A stretch of DNA of 64,000 nucleotides from assembly GCA_947475895.1 (NCBI GenBank), contig CANJMF010000012.1, forward strand, positions 1-64,000, written 5' to 3'. Under the pieces are notes generated by a model. It searched no databases. It was not told the origin of the DNA and saw nothing but the letters and a program-made list of their open reading frames with translations. Both the position numbers and the translations under genes were made by a program. This document shows, in pieces, positions 16,775 to 26,165 of the stretch; the first letter of the stretch is position 1, and every line of letters starts with the position of its first letter. The DNA comes from Fidelibacterota bacterium. Its GTDB lineage: Bacteria; Pseudomonadota; Alphaproteobacteria; Rhodospirillales; Rhodospirillaceae.

Positions 16775-17614
16775 GTGTTTAAATCCAAGGACGCCAAGTC
16801 CGCGGCGCCCGCCGGTGCCCCCGCCACACCACCCGCCCCTCAAGTGGATCACGAGCTGGAAGGCTTGATGTCGGAGATCGAGTCCGACCTGCGTGAAGAC
16901 CAGTTCAGGAAAATTTGGAATCGCTTCGGCACGCTCATCATCGCGTCCGGCGTCGTGTTGATCCTCGGCGTTGCCGGTTATCAGCTTTGGCGCGGTTATG
17001 AAACGCGCGAGCGCGACGTGCTGGCAAACCGCTATGACGCCGCGGTGACGCAGTTCGACGCCGGCAAGTACGATGTCGCCGCGAAAGAGTTCGCCGACAT
17101 CGCCAACAAAAAAGGCGAAGGCTACGCGGCCCTCGCGCGGTTGCAGGAAGCGGCTTCGAAACTCCAGCAGGGCGACAAAGCGGGTGCGATCGCCGCCTAC
17201 AAAGCGCTCGGCGAAGACAAAAGCATCGATCCGGTGCTGCGCGATCTCGGCACCATCTTGCGCGTCATGCACGCGCTCGACACAGAAGACCCGAAAACGC
17301 TGGAAGCGGCCCTCGGTCCGCTGCTGGCACCGGGCACGACCTATTATCACTCCGCATTGGAACTGGGCGCGCTGCTGGCCGCAAAGCAGGGCGACAAAAC
17401 GCGCGCTGTGCAGTTGGCCGAACAAATCACCAATGATCCGGCGGCGCCCGCCGGCGTGCGTGAACGCGCGCAAGATTTGGCGACGTTGTACAAACCCGCA
17501 AGCCCAGCAACAGCTAGCTTGCCGCCTGCCGCCGCACCCGTTGCTGTCACGCCCGCTGCCGCCACTCCGGCGGCTGCCGCGCCGTCACCCGCTTCTCCGC
17601 CGCAAGGTAAATAA
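16775..17614 (+). CDS. YfgM-like tetratricopeptide membrane protein
   Basis: A 279-residue protein with a short cytoplasmic head, one membrane helix at about residues 50-70 (LIIASGVVLILGVAGYQLW), a periplasmic TPR-like region to about residue 230, and a flexible tail of Ala and Pro. This is the layout of YfgM, an inner-membrane partner of the secretion machinery and periplasmic chaperones. It is directly followed by bamB (no gap) and der, the same order as in many proteobacteria, which supports the assignment. The tail composition suggests a disordered end. Confidence 0.8.
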   Translation: MFKSKDAKSAAPAGAPATPPAPQVDHELEGLMSEIESDLREDQFRKIWNRFGTLIIASGVVLILGVAGYQLWRGYETRERDVLANRYDAAVTQFDAGKYDVAAKEFADIANKKGEGYAALARLQEAASKLQQGDKAGAIAAYKALGEDKSIDPVLRDLGTILRVMHALDTEDPKTLEAALGPLLAPGTTYYHSALELGALLAAKQGDKTRAVQLAEQITNDPAAPAGVRERAQDLATLYKPASPATASLPPAAAPVAVTPAAATPAAAAPSPASPPQGK

Positions 17615-18952
17615 ATGAACCGCCGTAAGCCTCTGTTTGTCGGCGTCTCTGCCGCTCTCGCGACGCTCGTCGCGTTATCCGGCTGCAGCATCTTCGAAAG
17701 CGATTCAAAGAAATCGAACCTGCCGGGCACGCGCATTTCGGTTCTGGCCTTGGAGCGCCAATTGCGCCCCAGCCTTGAAGCCACCGACACGCGCATCATT
17801 TTGCCGGCGCCGGAAGACACCCCGGCCTGGCCCAGCGCCGGCGGTTTGTCGCATCACGCCATGCATCACCTTGTCGTCAACGACCTGCCCAAGCGCGCCT
17901 GGCGCCGGGAAGTCGGCGAGGGCTCCAGCTTGCGCAATCGCATGTTCGCCGAACCGGTGGTCGGCGACGGGCGCATTTTCACCATGGACGCCGACGGCGT
18001 CGTGGATGCGTTCGATGCGAAAACCGGCAAGCGTCTCTGGCGCAAAAAAACCGCGCCCAAGATCGACGAAGACAACGCTTTTCTCGGCGGCGCTTTAGCG
18101 CTCGAACAAGGGCGGCTGTTCGCGACCAGCGGTGCCGCGCAAGTGGTGGCGCTTGATGCCGCTTCCGGCAAAGAACTCTGGCGCAATGCGGTGGATACGC
18201 CGATCCGTGCCGCACCCACAGTCAATGGCGGCCGCGTGTTCGTGGTCACCGTCGACAATCAAGTTGAAGCTTTGGCCGCCAATGACGGCCGTAAATTGTG
18301 GGCCTACGCCGGTGCATCTGCTCCTACCATTCTGTTGGGCGGCACAGCGCCCGCCGTCGACGGCGGCGTGGTTGTTGCTGCGCTAACCACCGGCGAACTC
18401 GTGGCTTTGCGCGTCGATACCGGCACGTCGCTGTGGAGCGAGAACATCGTCGCCGTGCGCCGCACGGAAGTCGCGGCCAATCTGCCCGACATCGCCGGCC
18501 GCCCTGTGATCGACCGCGGCCGCGTGTACGCGGTGGGTCAATCGGGCATCATGGTCGCCATCGATCTGCGCACCGGTCAACGTCTCTGGGAAGTGCCCAT
18601 GGCCGGCATCTACGAGCCGTGGGTCGCGGGCGATTTTCTGTATGCCATCAGTGTGGACAGTGAAGTGTTGTGTGTCGATACGCGTTCGGGCCGCATCCTG
18701 TGGGTCACGCAGCTGCCGCAGTACACCGACATGAAAAAGAAAAAAGGCCGTATCGTTTGGGCGGGCCCAGCGCTTGCGTCCGATCGTCTCATCCTCGTGA
18801 ATTCCGAAAGCGAAGCCCTCTCCTTGTCGCCGTACAACGGCCAAGTGTTGGGTAAGATCGAGTTGGATTCCTCACTCAGCCAGCCGCCGGTGTTCGCCAA
18901 CGCAACCATGTATCTGTTGGACGACGACGGCGCCCTGACAGCGTATCGCTGA
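17615..18952 (+). CDS. bamB: Outer membrane protein assembly factor BamB
   Basis: BamB is the lipoprotein of the BAM complex that helps BamA insert beta-barrel proteins. This 445-residue protein has a signal peptide with lipobox (ALSGC, Cys about residue 24) followed by a PQQ-type eight-bladed propeller. Repeats of the form VDAFDAKTGKRLWR, VALDAASGKELWR, LVALRVDTGTSLW and VAIDLRTGQRLWEV are visible. It starts one base after the stop of the YfgM-like gene, and der follows 5 bases later, so the three form one operon. Confidence 0.9.
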   Translation: MNRRKPLFVGVSAALATLVALSGCSIFESDSKKSNLPGTRISVLALERQLRPSLEATDTRIILPAPEDTPAWPSAGGLSHHAMHHLVVNDLPKRAWRREVGEGSSLRNRMFAEPVVGDGRIFTMDADGVVDAFDAKTGKRLWRKKTAPKIDEDNAFLGGALALEQGRLFATSGAAQVVALDAASGKELWRNAVDTPIRAAPTVNGGRVFVVTVDNQVEALAANDGRKLWAYAGASAPTILLGGTAPAVDGGVVVAALTTGELVALRVDTGTSLWSENIVAVRRTEVAANLPDIAGRPVIDRGRVYAVGQSGIMVAIDLRTGQRLWEVPMAGIYEPWVAGDFLYAISVDSEVLCVDTRSGRILWVTQLPQYTDMKKKKGRIVWAGPALASDRLILVNSESEALSLSPYNGQVLGKIELDSSLSQPPVFANATMYLLDDDGALTAYR

Positions 18953-18957
18953 TCCTT

Positions 18958-20430
18958 ATGAAACGTGGTGGCGGAAAACAGAAAGCGCGGCGCGCAAAAA
19001 ACGCGGCCGCGCGCGAGGCCGCTGCGGCGCCGATGTTCACGGCCGCCATTGTCGGCCGTCCTAACGTCGGCAAATCGACGCTCTTCAATCGTCTGATCGG
19101 ACGACGCGACGCGATTGTGCACGATCGTCCGGGTGTCACGCGCGACCGCCGTGAAGGCGCCGCGACGTTGGGCGATCTCTCTTTCACGGTCATCGACACT
19201 GCCGGCTTCGAAGATCTGCAAGACGACACCCTCGAAGCGCGCATGCGCCGCCAGACCGACAAAGCCATCGCCGAAGCCGATGTGGTGCTGATGGTGGTGG
19301 ATGCGAAAGACGGCCTCATGCCGCTCGACGAACATTTTGCCGGACTTCTGCGCCGCGCGGAAACGCCGGTCATCCTTCTCGTCAACAAATCTGAAGGCAA
19401 AGGCACGGAAGCCACCGTCTACGACGCCTATCGTTTGGGCCTCGGCGAACCGCTCCCCATCTCTGCCGAACACGGCCAGGGCCTGGCCGAGTTGTATCAG
19501 GCGCTGATCCCCTTCGCGCCGCCGCCCGGCGACGAAGACGACGAACCCTATCCCGACGAAGTGATAGCCCCACAAACCGAAGGCGGCGAAGTCACGGAAG
19601 ACGGCCGCCCGCGTCTCTTGCAGCTAGCCATCATCGGCCGCCCCAATACCGGCAAGTCGACGCTCATCAACCGTCTCATCGGCGAAGACCGTTTGCTGAC
19701 CGGCCCTGAAGCCGGCATCACGCGCGATTCCATTTCGGTCAATTGGGAATACAAAGGTCGCGCTATTCGGTTCGTTGATACCGCCGGTGTGCGCAAACGC
19801 GCCAAAATCACCGACGCAGTGGAAAAGCTGTCCGTGAAAGACACGTTTGAGACCATCAAGATGGCCGAAGTGGTCGTTCTGGTGCTCGACGCCGAGCAGC
19901 CGCTCGAGAAGCAAGAGCTGGACCTCGCCCGCCACGTGGAAGACGAAGGCCGCGGCCTGGTGATCGCCCTCAACAAGTGGGATCTCATCAAGGAAAAGCG
20001 CAGCGTCCTTGCCGCCGTGGATGACCGGCTTGAAAGCTCGCTGGCGCAAATTCGCGGTGTGCCGGTGGTGACGCTCTCGGGCAAAACCGGACAGCGCGTT
20101 GAAGACTTGATGAAAGCCGTGTTCGAAGTCCACGAAACGTGGAATCGCCACGTTCCCACAGGTGCGCTCAATCGCTGGCTGGCCGCGACCACGCGCGCGC
20201 ATCCGCCGCCGCTGTCTATTCACAAACATCGCATCAAGTTGAAGTACGCGACGCAAGCCAAAAGCCGCCCGCCCACGTTCGTTCTGTTTTCATCGCGCGC
20301 CGCCGACTTGCCTGAAGACTACATGCGCTATCTTGCCAATTCCCTGCGCGACAACTTCGACTTGGACGGCGTGCCGATCCGCATTCTCCTGCGCACGCCC
20401 GAAAATCCGTTTGAGGAAGAAGGTCGCTAG
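18958..20430 (+). CDS. der: Ribosome assembly GTPase Der (EngA)
   Basis: Der is the double-GTPase needed to mature the 50S subunit. Both G domains are intact: GRPNVGKSTLFNRL near residue 33 with DTAGF and NKSEG, and GRPNTGKSTLINRL near residue 227 with DTAGVRKRAKI and NKWDL. A C-terminal KH-like domain ends at FRIRLRTPENPF-type sequence. The ATG at 18958 adds a basic 25-residue lead; an inner ATG at 19033 (MFTAAIVGRPNVG) gives the usual start, and both are possible. It is last in the yfgM-bamB-der operon. Confidence 0.93.
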   Translation: MKRGGGKQKARRAKNAAAREAAAAPMFTAAIVGRPNVGKSTLFNRLIGRRDAIVHDRPGVTRDRREGAATLGDLSFTVIDTAGFEDLQDDTLEARMRRQTDKAIAEADVVLMVVDAKDGLMPLDEHFAGLLRRAETPVILLVNKSEGKGTEATVYDAYRLGLGEPLPISAEHGQGLAELYQALIPFAPPPGDEDDEPYPDEVIAPQTEGGEVTEDGRPRLLQLAIIGRPNTGKSTLINRLIGEDRLLTGPEAGITRDSISVNWEYKGRAIRFVDTAGVRKRAKITDAVEKLSVKDTFETIKMAEVVVLVLDAEQPLEKQELDLARHVEDEGRGLVIALNKWDLIKEKRSVLAAVDDRLESSLAQIRGVPVVTLSGKTGQRVEDLMKAVFEVHETWNRHVPTGALNRWLAATTRAHPPPLSIHKHRIKLKYATQAKSRPPTFVLFSSRAADLPEDYMRYLANSLRDNFDLDGVPIRILLRTPENPFEEEGR

Positions 20431-20437
20431 GCCTCAC

Positions 20438-20911
20438 ATGTCCCCCATCGTCCTTGACGCGATTCTCGCCTACGGCCATTTCCTGTTCATTGGCACCCTG
20501 ATCGCTTGCCTCGCCATGGAGACGGCACTGGTGCGCGCGAACGAATTCTCGCAACCCCAGTTGAAACGCCTCGCCACCATCGACGCGCTCTACGGCCTCT
20601 CATCGCTGTTGATCATCGTGTTCGGTGTGTGCCGCGTGCTCTACGGCCTGAAGGGTGCCGACTACTACGTCGGCAACCATGTGTTCTGGACGAAGATGGC
20701 GCTCTTCGCGGCGACCGGCTTGGCTTCGGTGCCGCCCACCATCAATTTCTTGCGTTGGAGAAAAGCCTCCGCCGCCGATCCCGCATTCCAACCGCCGCCG
20801 CGCAAATTGCGCAGCGTGCGCGGACACATCGTCGCTGAATGGATTTTGCTGGCCCTGATCCCCGTCGCCGCCGTGTTAATGGCGCGGGGCGTGGGCTATG
20901 TCGCCGGCTAA
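20438..20911 (+). CDS. DUF2214 family membrane protein
   Basis: A 157-residue integral membrane protein with about four helices (around residues 5-25, 45-65, 80-97 and 133-153). It matches the DUF2214 pattern: YGHFLFIGTLIACLAMETAL, IDALYGLSSLLIIVFGVCRV, a KGADYYVGNHVFWTKMALF segment and a final EWILLALIPVAAVLMARGVG. The function is unknown. It begins 7 bases after der and may ride on that operon. It overlaps the AbiV-type gene tail to tail by 4 bases. Confidence 0.78.
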   Translation: MSPIVLDAILAYGHFLFIGTLIACLAMETALVRANEFSQPQLKRLATIDALYGLSSLLIIVFGVCRVLYGLKGADYYVGNHVFWTKMALFAATGLASVPPTINFLRWRKASAADPAFQPPPRKLRSVRGHIVAEWILLALIPVAAVLMARGVGYVAG

Positions 20912-21643
20912 TGCTTGTACTTCTTGCCCGTTCCCATGATCGGGTCTTCGTACTCGGTCATCGGCACTGTGGATTTCTCGACTTCGTTCACGTCGGGTGT
21001 ACCGAGGCCCTCTTTCTCCATAGCCTGTGCCCAGCGCAATAGGGCCTCCGGCATCTGATTCGATCGCCACGTCGGGCCCACATATTCGACCCACAGATCG
21101 ATCTCGCGCTCGGTCACTTCGTGCTTCGCGCACGAGGCTTCGGCGATATGCACCAGCACGGTCGACGCGTTCCCGTCGATGGCCACCGGCGGCTCGCTCC
21201 AATGGCCTTTATTGTAGCAGTCGGTATAGAGACTGAGGTGCTTTGTCAGGTCCGCCACATCCATATGCTCGCGCTCGCGCGAGACGGCGTCGGCAAATCC
21301 CGTGAGGTGCCCTGCACCTTTGGCGGCCAACTCCGATGCGATCCATCCGGCGTTCTTCACGCGGTGGCGGCGGTATTCGCCCCAGGCCGACGCCAACTCG
21401 ATCGGCGTGCGCGCGAGACTTAAAGATCGCAGCGCGGGGATTTTTCCAGATTCTTCCATGGACAGAACGGCGAGGGCCGCGGCCGACGCATAGCGGCGCG
21501 CATCCAATAAGATGCGCGCATCGGTGGCCAACCGGCTGTGCGTTACGCACAGCCGCATTGATGCCATCGGCAACATCTTTTGCGGAAATCGATCCGCGAT
21601 AAGGCGACAACGGACGCAAAGCCATCGTGACGTTTCTCGTCAT
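20908..21643 (-). pseudogene. AbiV-type abortive-infection protein, frameshifted near the N-terminus
   Basis: The main frame (from about 21537 down to 20908) reads SRLATDARILLDARRYASAA, then ALAVLSMEESGKIP and EYRRHRVKNAG: the HEPN-like AbiV family pattern of L-x-DA, then A-x-x-LA and EE-x-GK. AbiV proteins block phage growth. The N-terminus (ATG 21643 after GGAAGGGGG; SISAKDVADGINAAVRNA) lies in another frame. Dropping one C at 21538 joins them into about 244 residues. The extra base sits in a perfect hairpin (21533-21555). The downstream frame could still make a truncated protein. It is a lone gene, flanked by housekeeping genes. Confidence 0.75.
21533..21555. repeat. Perfect 10-bp hairpin at the AbiV frameshift
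   Basis: CGGCTGTGCG and CGCACAGCCG are exact inverted copies around a TTA loop. Removing the base that breaks the AbiV frame would make the stem imperfect. This suggests the insertion arose when one arm was corrected against the other. Confidence 0.7.
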
Positions 21644-21841
21644 TGCTCGCCCCCCTTCCCAACATAAGTATTTATCAACCCACACCCCAACGCGACTCAT
21701 TTTCAAAGGTTCGGGGTGAGGCCGCTGATTTTTCGAGAGAATTTTTTTCAGGTCGTGCAATTGTGGCAAGCACTTTGCGCCGCAAAATGCTTGCGTGCGT
21801 TGCGGTCGTGCGCCTGCACGCGATCCGTGCGTCTGCAATTC

Positions 21842-22552
21842 TTAGGGTTGTGCGAGGACGAGTTCGCCGTTTTTTGTGCACGCGGGGTCGGCAAGATCGA
21901 CGAACACCTTCGCGATGGCTTCCGGCGGAACCACCGTTGCGGGATCTTCGCCCGGATAGGCAGCCGCGCGCATCTTGGTTCGCACGCGCCCCGGATCGAG
22001 CAAGTTCACGCGCATTTTTGTGTGCGCGATTTCGGCGGCGTAGGTCAGTACCATGTTATCGAGTGCAGCCTTCGACGCTGCATAAGGGCCCCAATACATG
22101 GCTTGGCGACGGCCTGCGAGCGAGGTGACGAAAATCGCGCGCCCTGCGTCTGATTCCCGCAACAGCGGATCCATAGATCGGATCAAACGCCAGTTGGCAT
22201 GAACGTTCACATTGAAAACGTCATCCCACATTTTCGGCGTGTAGCTTTGCAAAGGCGAGAGTTGGCCCAAAGCGCCCGCGCAGCCCACGAGAATATCGAG
22301 CTTCTTCCAGCGTTGAAAAATCGCGCCGCCCACTTGGTCGATCTTGGCGAAGTCGGTCAGGCTCTCGGAGACGAGGGTGGCCGACTCGCCCGAAACTTTG
22401 CGGATTTCGTCGTCCAGCTCCGTCAACCCGCCTTCCGTACGGGCGAACGCGATCACATGGGCGCCCTCGCGTGCGAACTCGATTGCTACGGCACGGCCAA
22501 TACCGCGCGACGCGCCCGTCACCAGGGCGACACGGCCAGAGAGACGACCCAT
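21842..22552 (-). CDS. SDR family oxidoreductase
   Basis: A 236-residue short-chain dehydrogenase/reductase with the cofactor motif VTGASRGIGRAVAIEF, the NAG-type segment changed to GCAGALG, and the catalytic Ser and YxxxK (FVTSLAGRRQAMYWGPYAAS, then K). The role in the cell and the substrate are not evident. It lies 3 bases after purF on the same strand, the same place as in other alphaproteobacteria (radA-cvpA-purF-SDR), so it probably belongs to that operon. Confidence 0.87.
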   Translation of the reverse strand: MGRLSGRVALVTGASRGIGRAVAIEFAREGAHVIAFARTEGGLTELDDEIRKVSGESATLVSESLTDFAKIDQVGGAIFQRWKKLDILVGCAGALGQLSPLQSYTPKMWDDVFNVNVHANWRLIRSMDPLLRESDAGRAIFVTSLAGRRQAMYWGPYAASKAALDNMVLTYAAEIAHTKMRVNLLDPGRVRTKMRAAAYPGEDPATVVPPEAIAKVFVDLADPACTKNGELVLAQP

Positions 22553-22555
22553 GGC

Positions 22556-24049
22556 TTAAACTCGCTCGTTGAGGAGAGACAGTTGCTTCGGTTGCGTACC
22601 GGCCTGGCGGTCGGTTAACGGCAACGGATAATTTCCGGTGAAGCAAGCGTCGCAGTATTGCGGGTGTTCGGCGCTGCGCTTGGCTTCGCCCATGGCCTGA
22701 TAGAGGCCGTCGATGGAAATGAAGGCAAGGCTATCGACGCCGAGCAGTTTGGCCATGCTGTCCAGGTCATGCTGCGCGGCCAGCAGGTTGTCGTAGTCGG
22801 GTGTGTCGATGCCGAAGAAGCACGGGTGCGCTGTCGGCGGCGACGAGATGCGCAAATGCACTTCGGTGGCACCGGCTTGGCGCACCATGTCCACAATCTT
22901 TGTCGAGGTCGTGCCGCGCACGATAGAGTCGTCCACCAGCACCACGCGTTTTCCCGCGAGCACTTCTTTGTTGGGGTTGTGCTTGCGCTTCACGCCCAAG
23001 TGCCGCGTTTTGTCCGTGGGCTGAATGAACGTGCGGCCCACATAGTGGTTGCGGATGATGCCCATTTCAAACGGTACGCCGGTTTCCGCCGCGTAGCCCA
23101 AAGCCGCCGGCACGCCAGAGTCCGGCACCGGCACAACCACGTCGCACGGCACGCCACTTTCGCGGGCCAACTGCGCGCCGATGCGCTTGCGTACTTCGTA
23201 CACGCTGTGGCCTTCGCTGATGCTGTCGGGGCGCGCGAAGTAGATGTATTCGAAAATGCAAAACCGCGGATGCTGCTTCGGGAACGGCTTCAGGCTGCGC
23301 ACGCCGGAATGGTCGATGATCACCACTTCGCCGGGCTCCACGTTGCGCACGAATTCGGCGCCGATGATGTCCAAGGCGCAAGTCTCGGACGCCAGAATGT
23401 GCGCCTTGTCGAGTTTGCCGAGCACCAGCGGGCGCACCCCCAAAGGATCGCGCGCGCCGATGACGGCATTGTTACTCAGGCACACGAAGGAATAAGCACC
23501 TTCGATCTGGCGCAAGGCCGCGATCAGCTTTTCTTCCAACGTGCCTTCTTCGCTAATGGCGATGAGGTGAATCACCACCTCAGTGTCTGAAGTCGATTGG
23601 AACAGGCAGCCGCGCTTTTTCAACTCTTGGCGCAGCGACAGTGCGTTGGTCAGATTGCCGTTGTGAGCGATGGCGAAGCCGCCCGACTCAAGCTCGGCAA
23701 ACAGCGGCTGCACGTTGCGCAAAATCGTCGCACCCGTGGTGGCGTAGCGCGTATGGCCGATGGCCATGTCGCCCATCAGCTGTTCCATCACCGCTTCGGA
23801 CTTGAAGTTCTCCGACACGTGACCCATGCCGCGATGGCTCTGAAATTGGCGGCCGTCGTAGCTGACGATACCGGCCGCTTCCTGCCCGCGATGCTGCAGG
23901 GCGTGAAGGCCCAGCGCCGTGTGAGCGGCCGCGTCGTTGTCGCCGATAATGCCGAACACGCCGCATTCTTCTTTGAGATGATCGCCGTCTGCATCGAAGG
24001 GATCGGTCGTCATTTCGGGTAATGCCAAGGGGAGGGTGAGTTGGCTCAT
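22556..24049 (-). CDS. purF: Amidophosphoribosyltransferase
   Basis: PurF makes 5-phosphoribosylamine from PRPP and glutamine, the first committed step of purine synthesis. It is a 497-residue class II amidotransferase. The catalytic Cys is at about residue 29 (EECGVFGI), after a propeptide that is normally removed. The glutaminase domain has LQHRGQEAAGI and AHNGNLTN, and the phosphoribosyltransferase domain has VLVDDSIVRGTTS. Its start overlaps the stop of cvpA by 4 bases, so translation is coupled. purT, the third step, lies about 17 kb away. Confidence 0.95.
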   Translation of the reverse strand: MSQLTLPLALPEMTTDPFDADGDHLKEECGVFGIIGDNDAAAHTALGLHALQHRGQEAAGIVSYDGRQFQSHRGMGHVSENFKSEAVMEQLMGDMAIGHTRYATTGATILRNVQPLFAELESGGFAIAHNGNLTNALSLRQELKKRGCLFQSTSDTEVVIHLIAISEEGTLEEKLIAALRQIEGAYSFVCLSNNAVIGARDPLGVRPLVLGKLDKAHILASETCALDIIGAEFVRNVEPGEVVIIDHSGVRSLKPFPKQHPRFCIFEYIYFARPDSISEGHSVYEVRKRIGAQLARESGVPCDVVVPVPDSGVPAALGYAAETGVPFEMGIIRNHYVGRTFIQPTDKTRHLGVKRKHNPNKEVLAGKRVVLVDDSIVRGTTSTKIVDMVRQAGATEVHLRISSPPTAHPCFFGIDTPDYDNLLAAQHDLDSMAKLLGVDSLAFISIDGLYQAMGEAKRSAEHPQYCDACFTGNYPLPLTDRQAGTQPKQLSLLNERV

Positions 24050-24750
24050 TTTTTGTCCTCAGACGTCCCTTCGCTGCTGTTCAGCAGGCGTTGCATATCA
24101 AGTCTTTCGGTATCCTTATAGCCACCTTCGCCGGGCGCTGCGGCTTTTGCGCCGTTATGCGTGGCCGATGTGGGCTCGTTTAGGCGGTCAAACGCCTTCT
24201 TGGCTTCCGCAGCATTGTTCATGCGCTCCATGCCGTCTTTCGCCACGCTGCCCGGCGCCATGAAAGAGGCCGGCACCAGGGCTTTCATTTCTTCGGCCGC
24301 CATTTCGATCAACGGTAGGGTTTTGGCGTTGCGCACCCACGACGGGCGGTCGCGATCCCACAGCCAATCGGCGATAATCAATCCCACGGACAAAATCACC
24401 ACGGCGCGCGCGAGGCCAAACACAAATCCCAGCGTGCGGTCGGCATTGTTGAAGGCCGTCTTTTGGATGGCCCGCGCCAAAGCATGGGTCGCCATCGACA
24501 GCACGAACAACACGACCAGAAAGATCCCGACCGAAGCGGCTGCATCCGCCGCCCAGCTCAGGTGAATGAGCTTGTGCGCATAGGGTTGAACGTAAGGTAG
24601 CCCGTATATGGAGGCTGCAAGGGCGCCAATCCAGGCCGCCACCGAGAGAATCTCGTGCACAAAACCGCGAATGAACGCAAGCAGCGCCGAAATCAGAAGG
24701 ACGACGCCCACCGCAAGATCGAGACCGTTGATGGGCAGCTTATCGATCAA
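24046..24750 (-). CDS. cvpA: CvpA family membrane protein
   Basis: A 234-residue inner-membrane protein with about four N-terminal helices (around residues 8-28, 32-50, 65-85 and 105-125) and a soluble C-terminal tail. It matches CvpA, first named for colicin V production and often encoded with purF. The DLAVGVVLLISALLAFIRGF start and the LGFVFGLARAVVILSVGLI helix are typical. It overlaps radA upstream (4 bases) and purF downstream (4 bases), inside one tight operon. Its precise job is not settled; links to envelope integrity have been reported for the family. Confidence 0.87.
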   Translation of the reverse strand: MIDKLPINGLDLAVGVVLLISALLAFIRGFVHEILSVAAWIGALAASIYGLPYVQPYAHKLIHLSWAADAAASVGIFLVVLFVLSMATHALARAIQKTAFNNADRTLGFVFGLARAVVILSVGLIIADWLWDRDRPSWVRNAKTLPLIEMAAEEMKALVPASFMAPGSVAKDGMERMNNAAEAKKAFDRLNEPTSATHNGAKAAAPGEGGYKDTERLDMQRLLNSSEGTSEDKK

Positions 24751-26165
24751 TGACCGCCTCGCTGAAAATTCTGCATGCCGGCCACGCTCGCGAACTGGCT
24801 CATGACGTCCTGCACGTGTCCCATATCCTTTAGGGCCAATCCGCTCTTGGTGTCGTCTTTTCCGCGTGCTTTGGCGGCATCGCGTGCTTGCCGCGGCATC
24901 CAGGCTTGATGAAACCCGAGTTTTGCGGCCTCTTTCAGGCGCAAATCGCGCTGCGCCACGGCCCGCACTTCACCCGACAATCCAATCTCGCCGAATACCA
25001 CCGCATCCGCGGGCACCGGGTCGCCGCTGAAGGCTGAAACCAAGGCCGCCGCCACCGCTAAATCCGCCGCCGGTTCGCTGATCCGCAAGCCGCCAGCGAC
25101 GTTGAGATATATGTCGTGCGCCCCGAAGGCAAGGCCGCCTCTCGCCTCCATGACCGCAATAATCATGTTTAAACGGGCACTATCCCAGCCCACCACGGCA
25201 CGCCGGGGGGTGCCCAGGGCCGAGGGCGCGACAAGGGCCTGGATTTCAACAAGAACGGGTCGTGTGCCCTCGATTCCGGCAAACACGCAGCTGCCGCTCA
25301 CATTGCCGCGCCGCTCCGCTAGGAACAGCGCCGAGGGGTTCAAAACTTCCTTGAGCCCGCCGTCGGTCATCTCGAACACGCCAATTTCGTCCGTGGGGCC
25401 AAAGCGGTTTTTGACCGCGCGCAGAATTCGGAATTGATGGCCGCGGTCGCCTTCGAAATACAAAACCGTATCGACCATGTGTTCCAGCACGCGCGGGCCT
25501 GCCAGCGTGCCTTCCTTGGTGACATGACCAACCAGGAACAGCGTGAAGCCCCGGCGCTTCGCCACACGAATCAACTCGTGCGCGCAGGTGCGCACTTGCG
25601 TCACGGTGCCGGGTGCCGAATCAGCCGTGTCGGAAAACATCGTCTGAATGGAATCGATCACCACCACATCGGCAGCGCCCGCTTCATCGAGGCTGGCGAC
25701 GATGTCGCGCACATTGGTGGCGGCGGCCAGCTTCACATTTGCGTTGGCATAGCCGAGGCGTTGCGCGCGCAAGCGCACTTGGTCCACCGCTTCTTCGCCA
25801 GTGATGTAAACGCACGTCGCATGTGCCGCCAGTTTTCCGCACGCTTCCAACAGCAGCGTCGATTTACCGATGCCGGGATCGCCGCCCACCAGAATGGCCG
25901 CGCCCGCCACAAGTCCGCCGCCGCAAACCCGGTCCAACTCGCCGATGGTGGTCGAGCGGCGCGGCGGTGGCGTGCCCGTGCCCTTCAGATCGACGAAGGC
26001 GATGGAGCGTCCGCCTTTGCCGCCGCTCACGCCCTTGGGCATGACTTCGCGCGGGGCTTCTTCGGCGATGGTGTTCCACTCGTTGCAGGAATCGCACTTG
26101 CCCTGCCACCGCGTATACGCCGCGCCGCAGCTTTGACAGACGAAGGATTTTGTCGCCTTAGCCAT
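24747..26165 (-). CDS. radA: DNA repair protein RadA
   Basis: RadA helps process recombination intermediates, driving branch migration with RecA. The 472-residue protein has an N-terminal zinc finger (CQSCGAAYTRWQGKCDSC, Cys 10, 13, 24 and 27), a RecA-like ATPase with Walker A GGDPGIGKST near residue 95, the family's KNRFGPTDEIG motif, and a C-terminal Lon-like domain. The ATG at 26165 gives the standard MAK start; readings further upstream run into the preceding gene. Its start overlaps the stop of the ABC ATPase gene (TAATG). Confidence 0.94.
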   Translation of the reverse strand: MAKATKSFVCQSCGAAYTRWQGKCDSCNEWNTIAEEAPREVMPKGVSGGKGGRSIAFVDLKGTGTPPPRRSTTIGELDRVCGGGLVAGAAILVGGDPGIGKSTLLLEACGKLAAHATCVYITGEEAVDQVRLRAQRLGYANANVKLAAATNVRDIVASLDEAGAADVVVIDSIQTMFSDTADSAPGTVTQVRTCAHELIRVAKRRGFTLFLVGHVTKEGTLAGPRVLEHMVDTVLYFEGDRGHQFRILRAVKNRFGPTDEIGVFEMTDGGLKEVLNPSALFLAERRGNVSGSCVFAGIEGTRPVLVEIQALVAPSALGTPRRAVVGWDSARLNMIIAVMEARGGLAFGAHDIYLNVAGGLRISEPAADLAVAAALVSAFSGDPVPADAVVFGEIGLSGEVRAVAQRDLRLKEAAKLGFHQAWMPRQARDAAKARGKDDTKSGLALKDMGHVQDVMSQFASVAGMQNFQRGGH

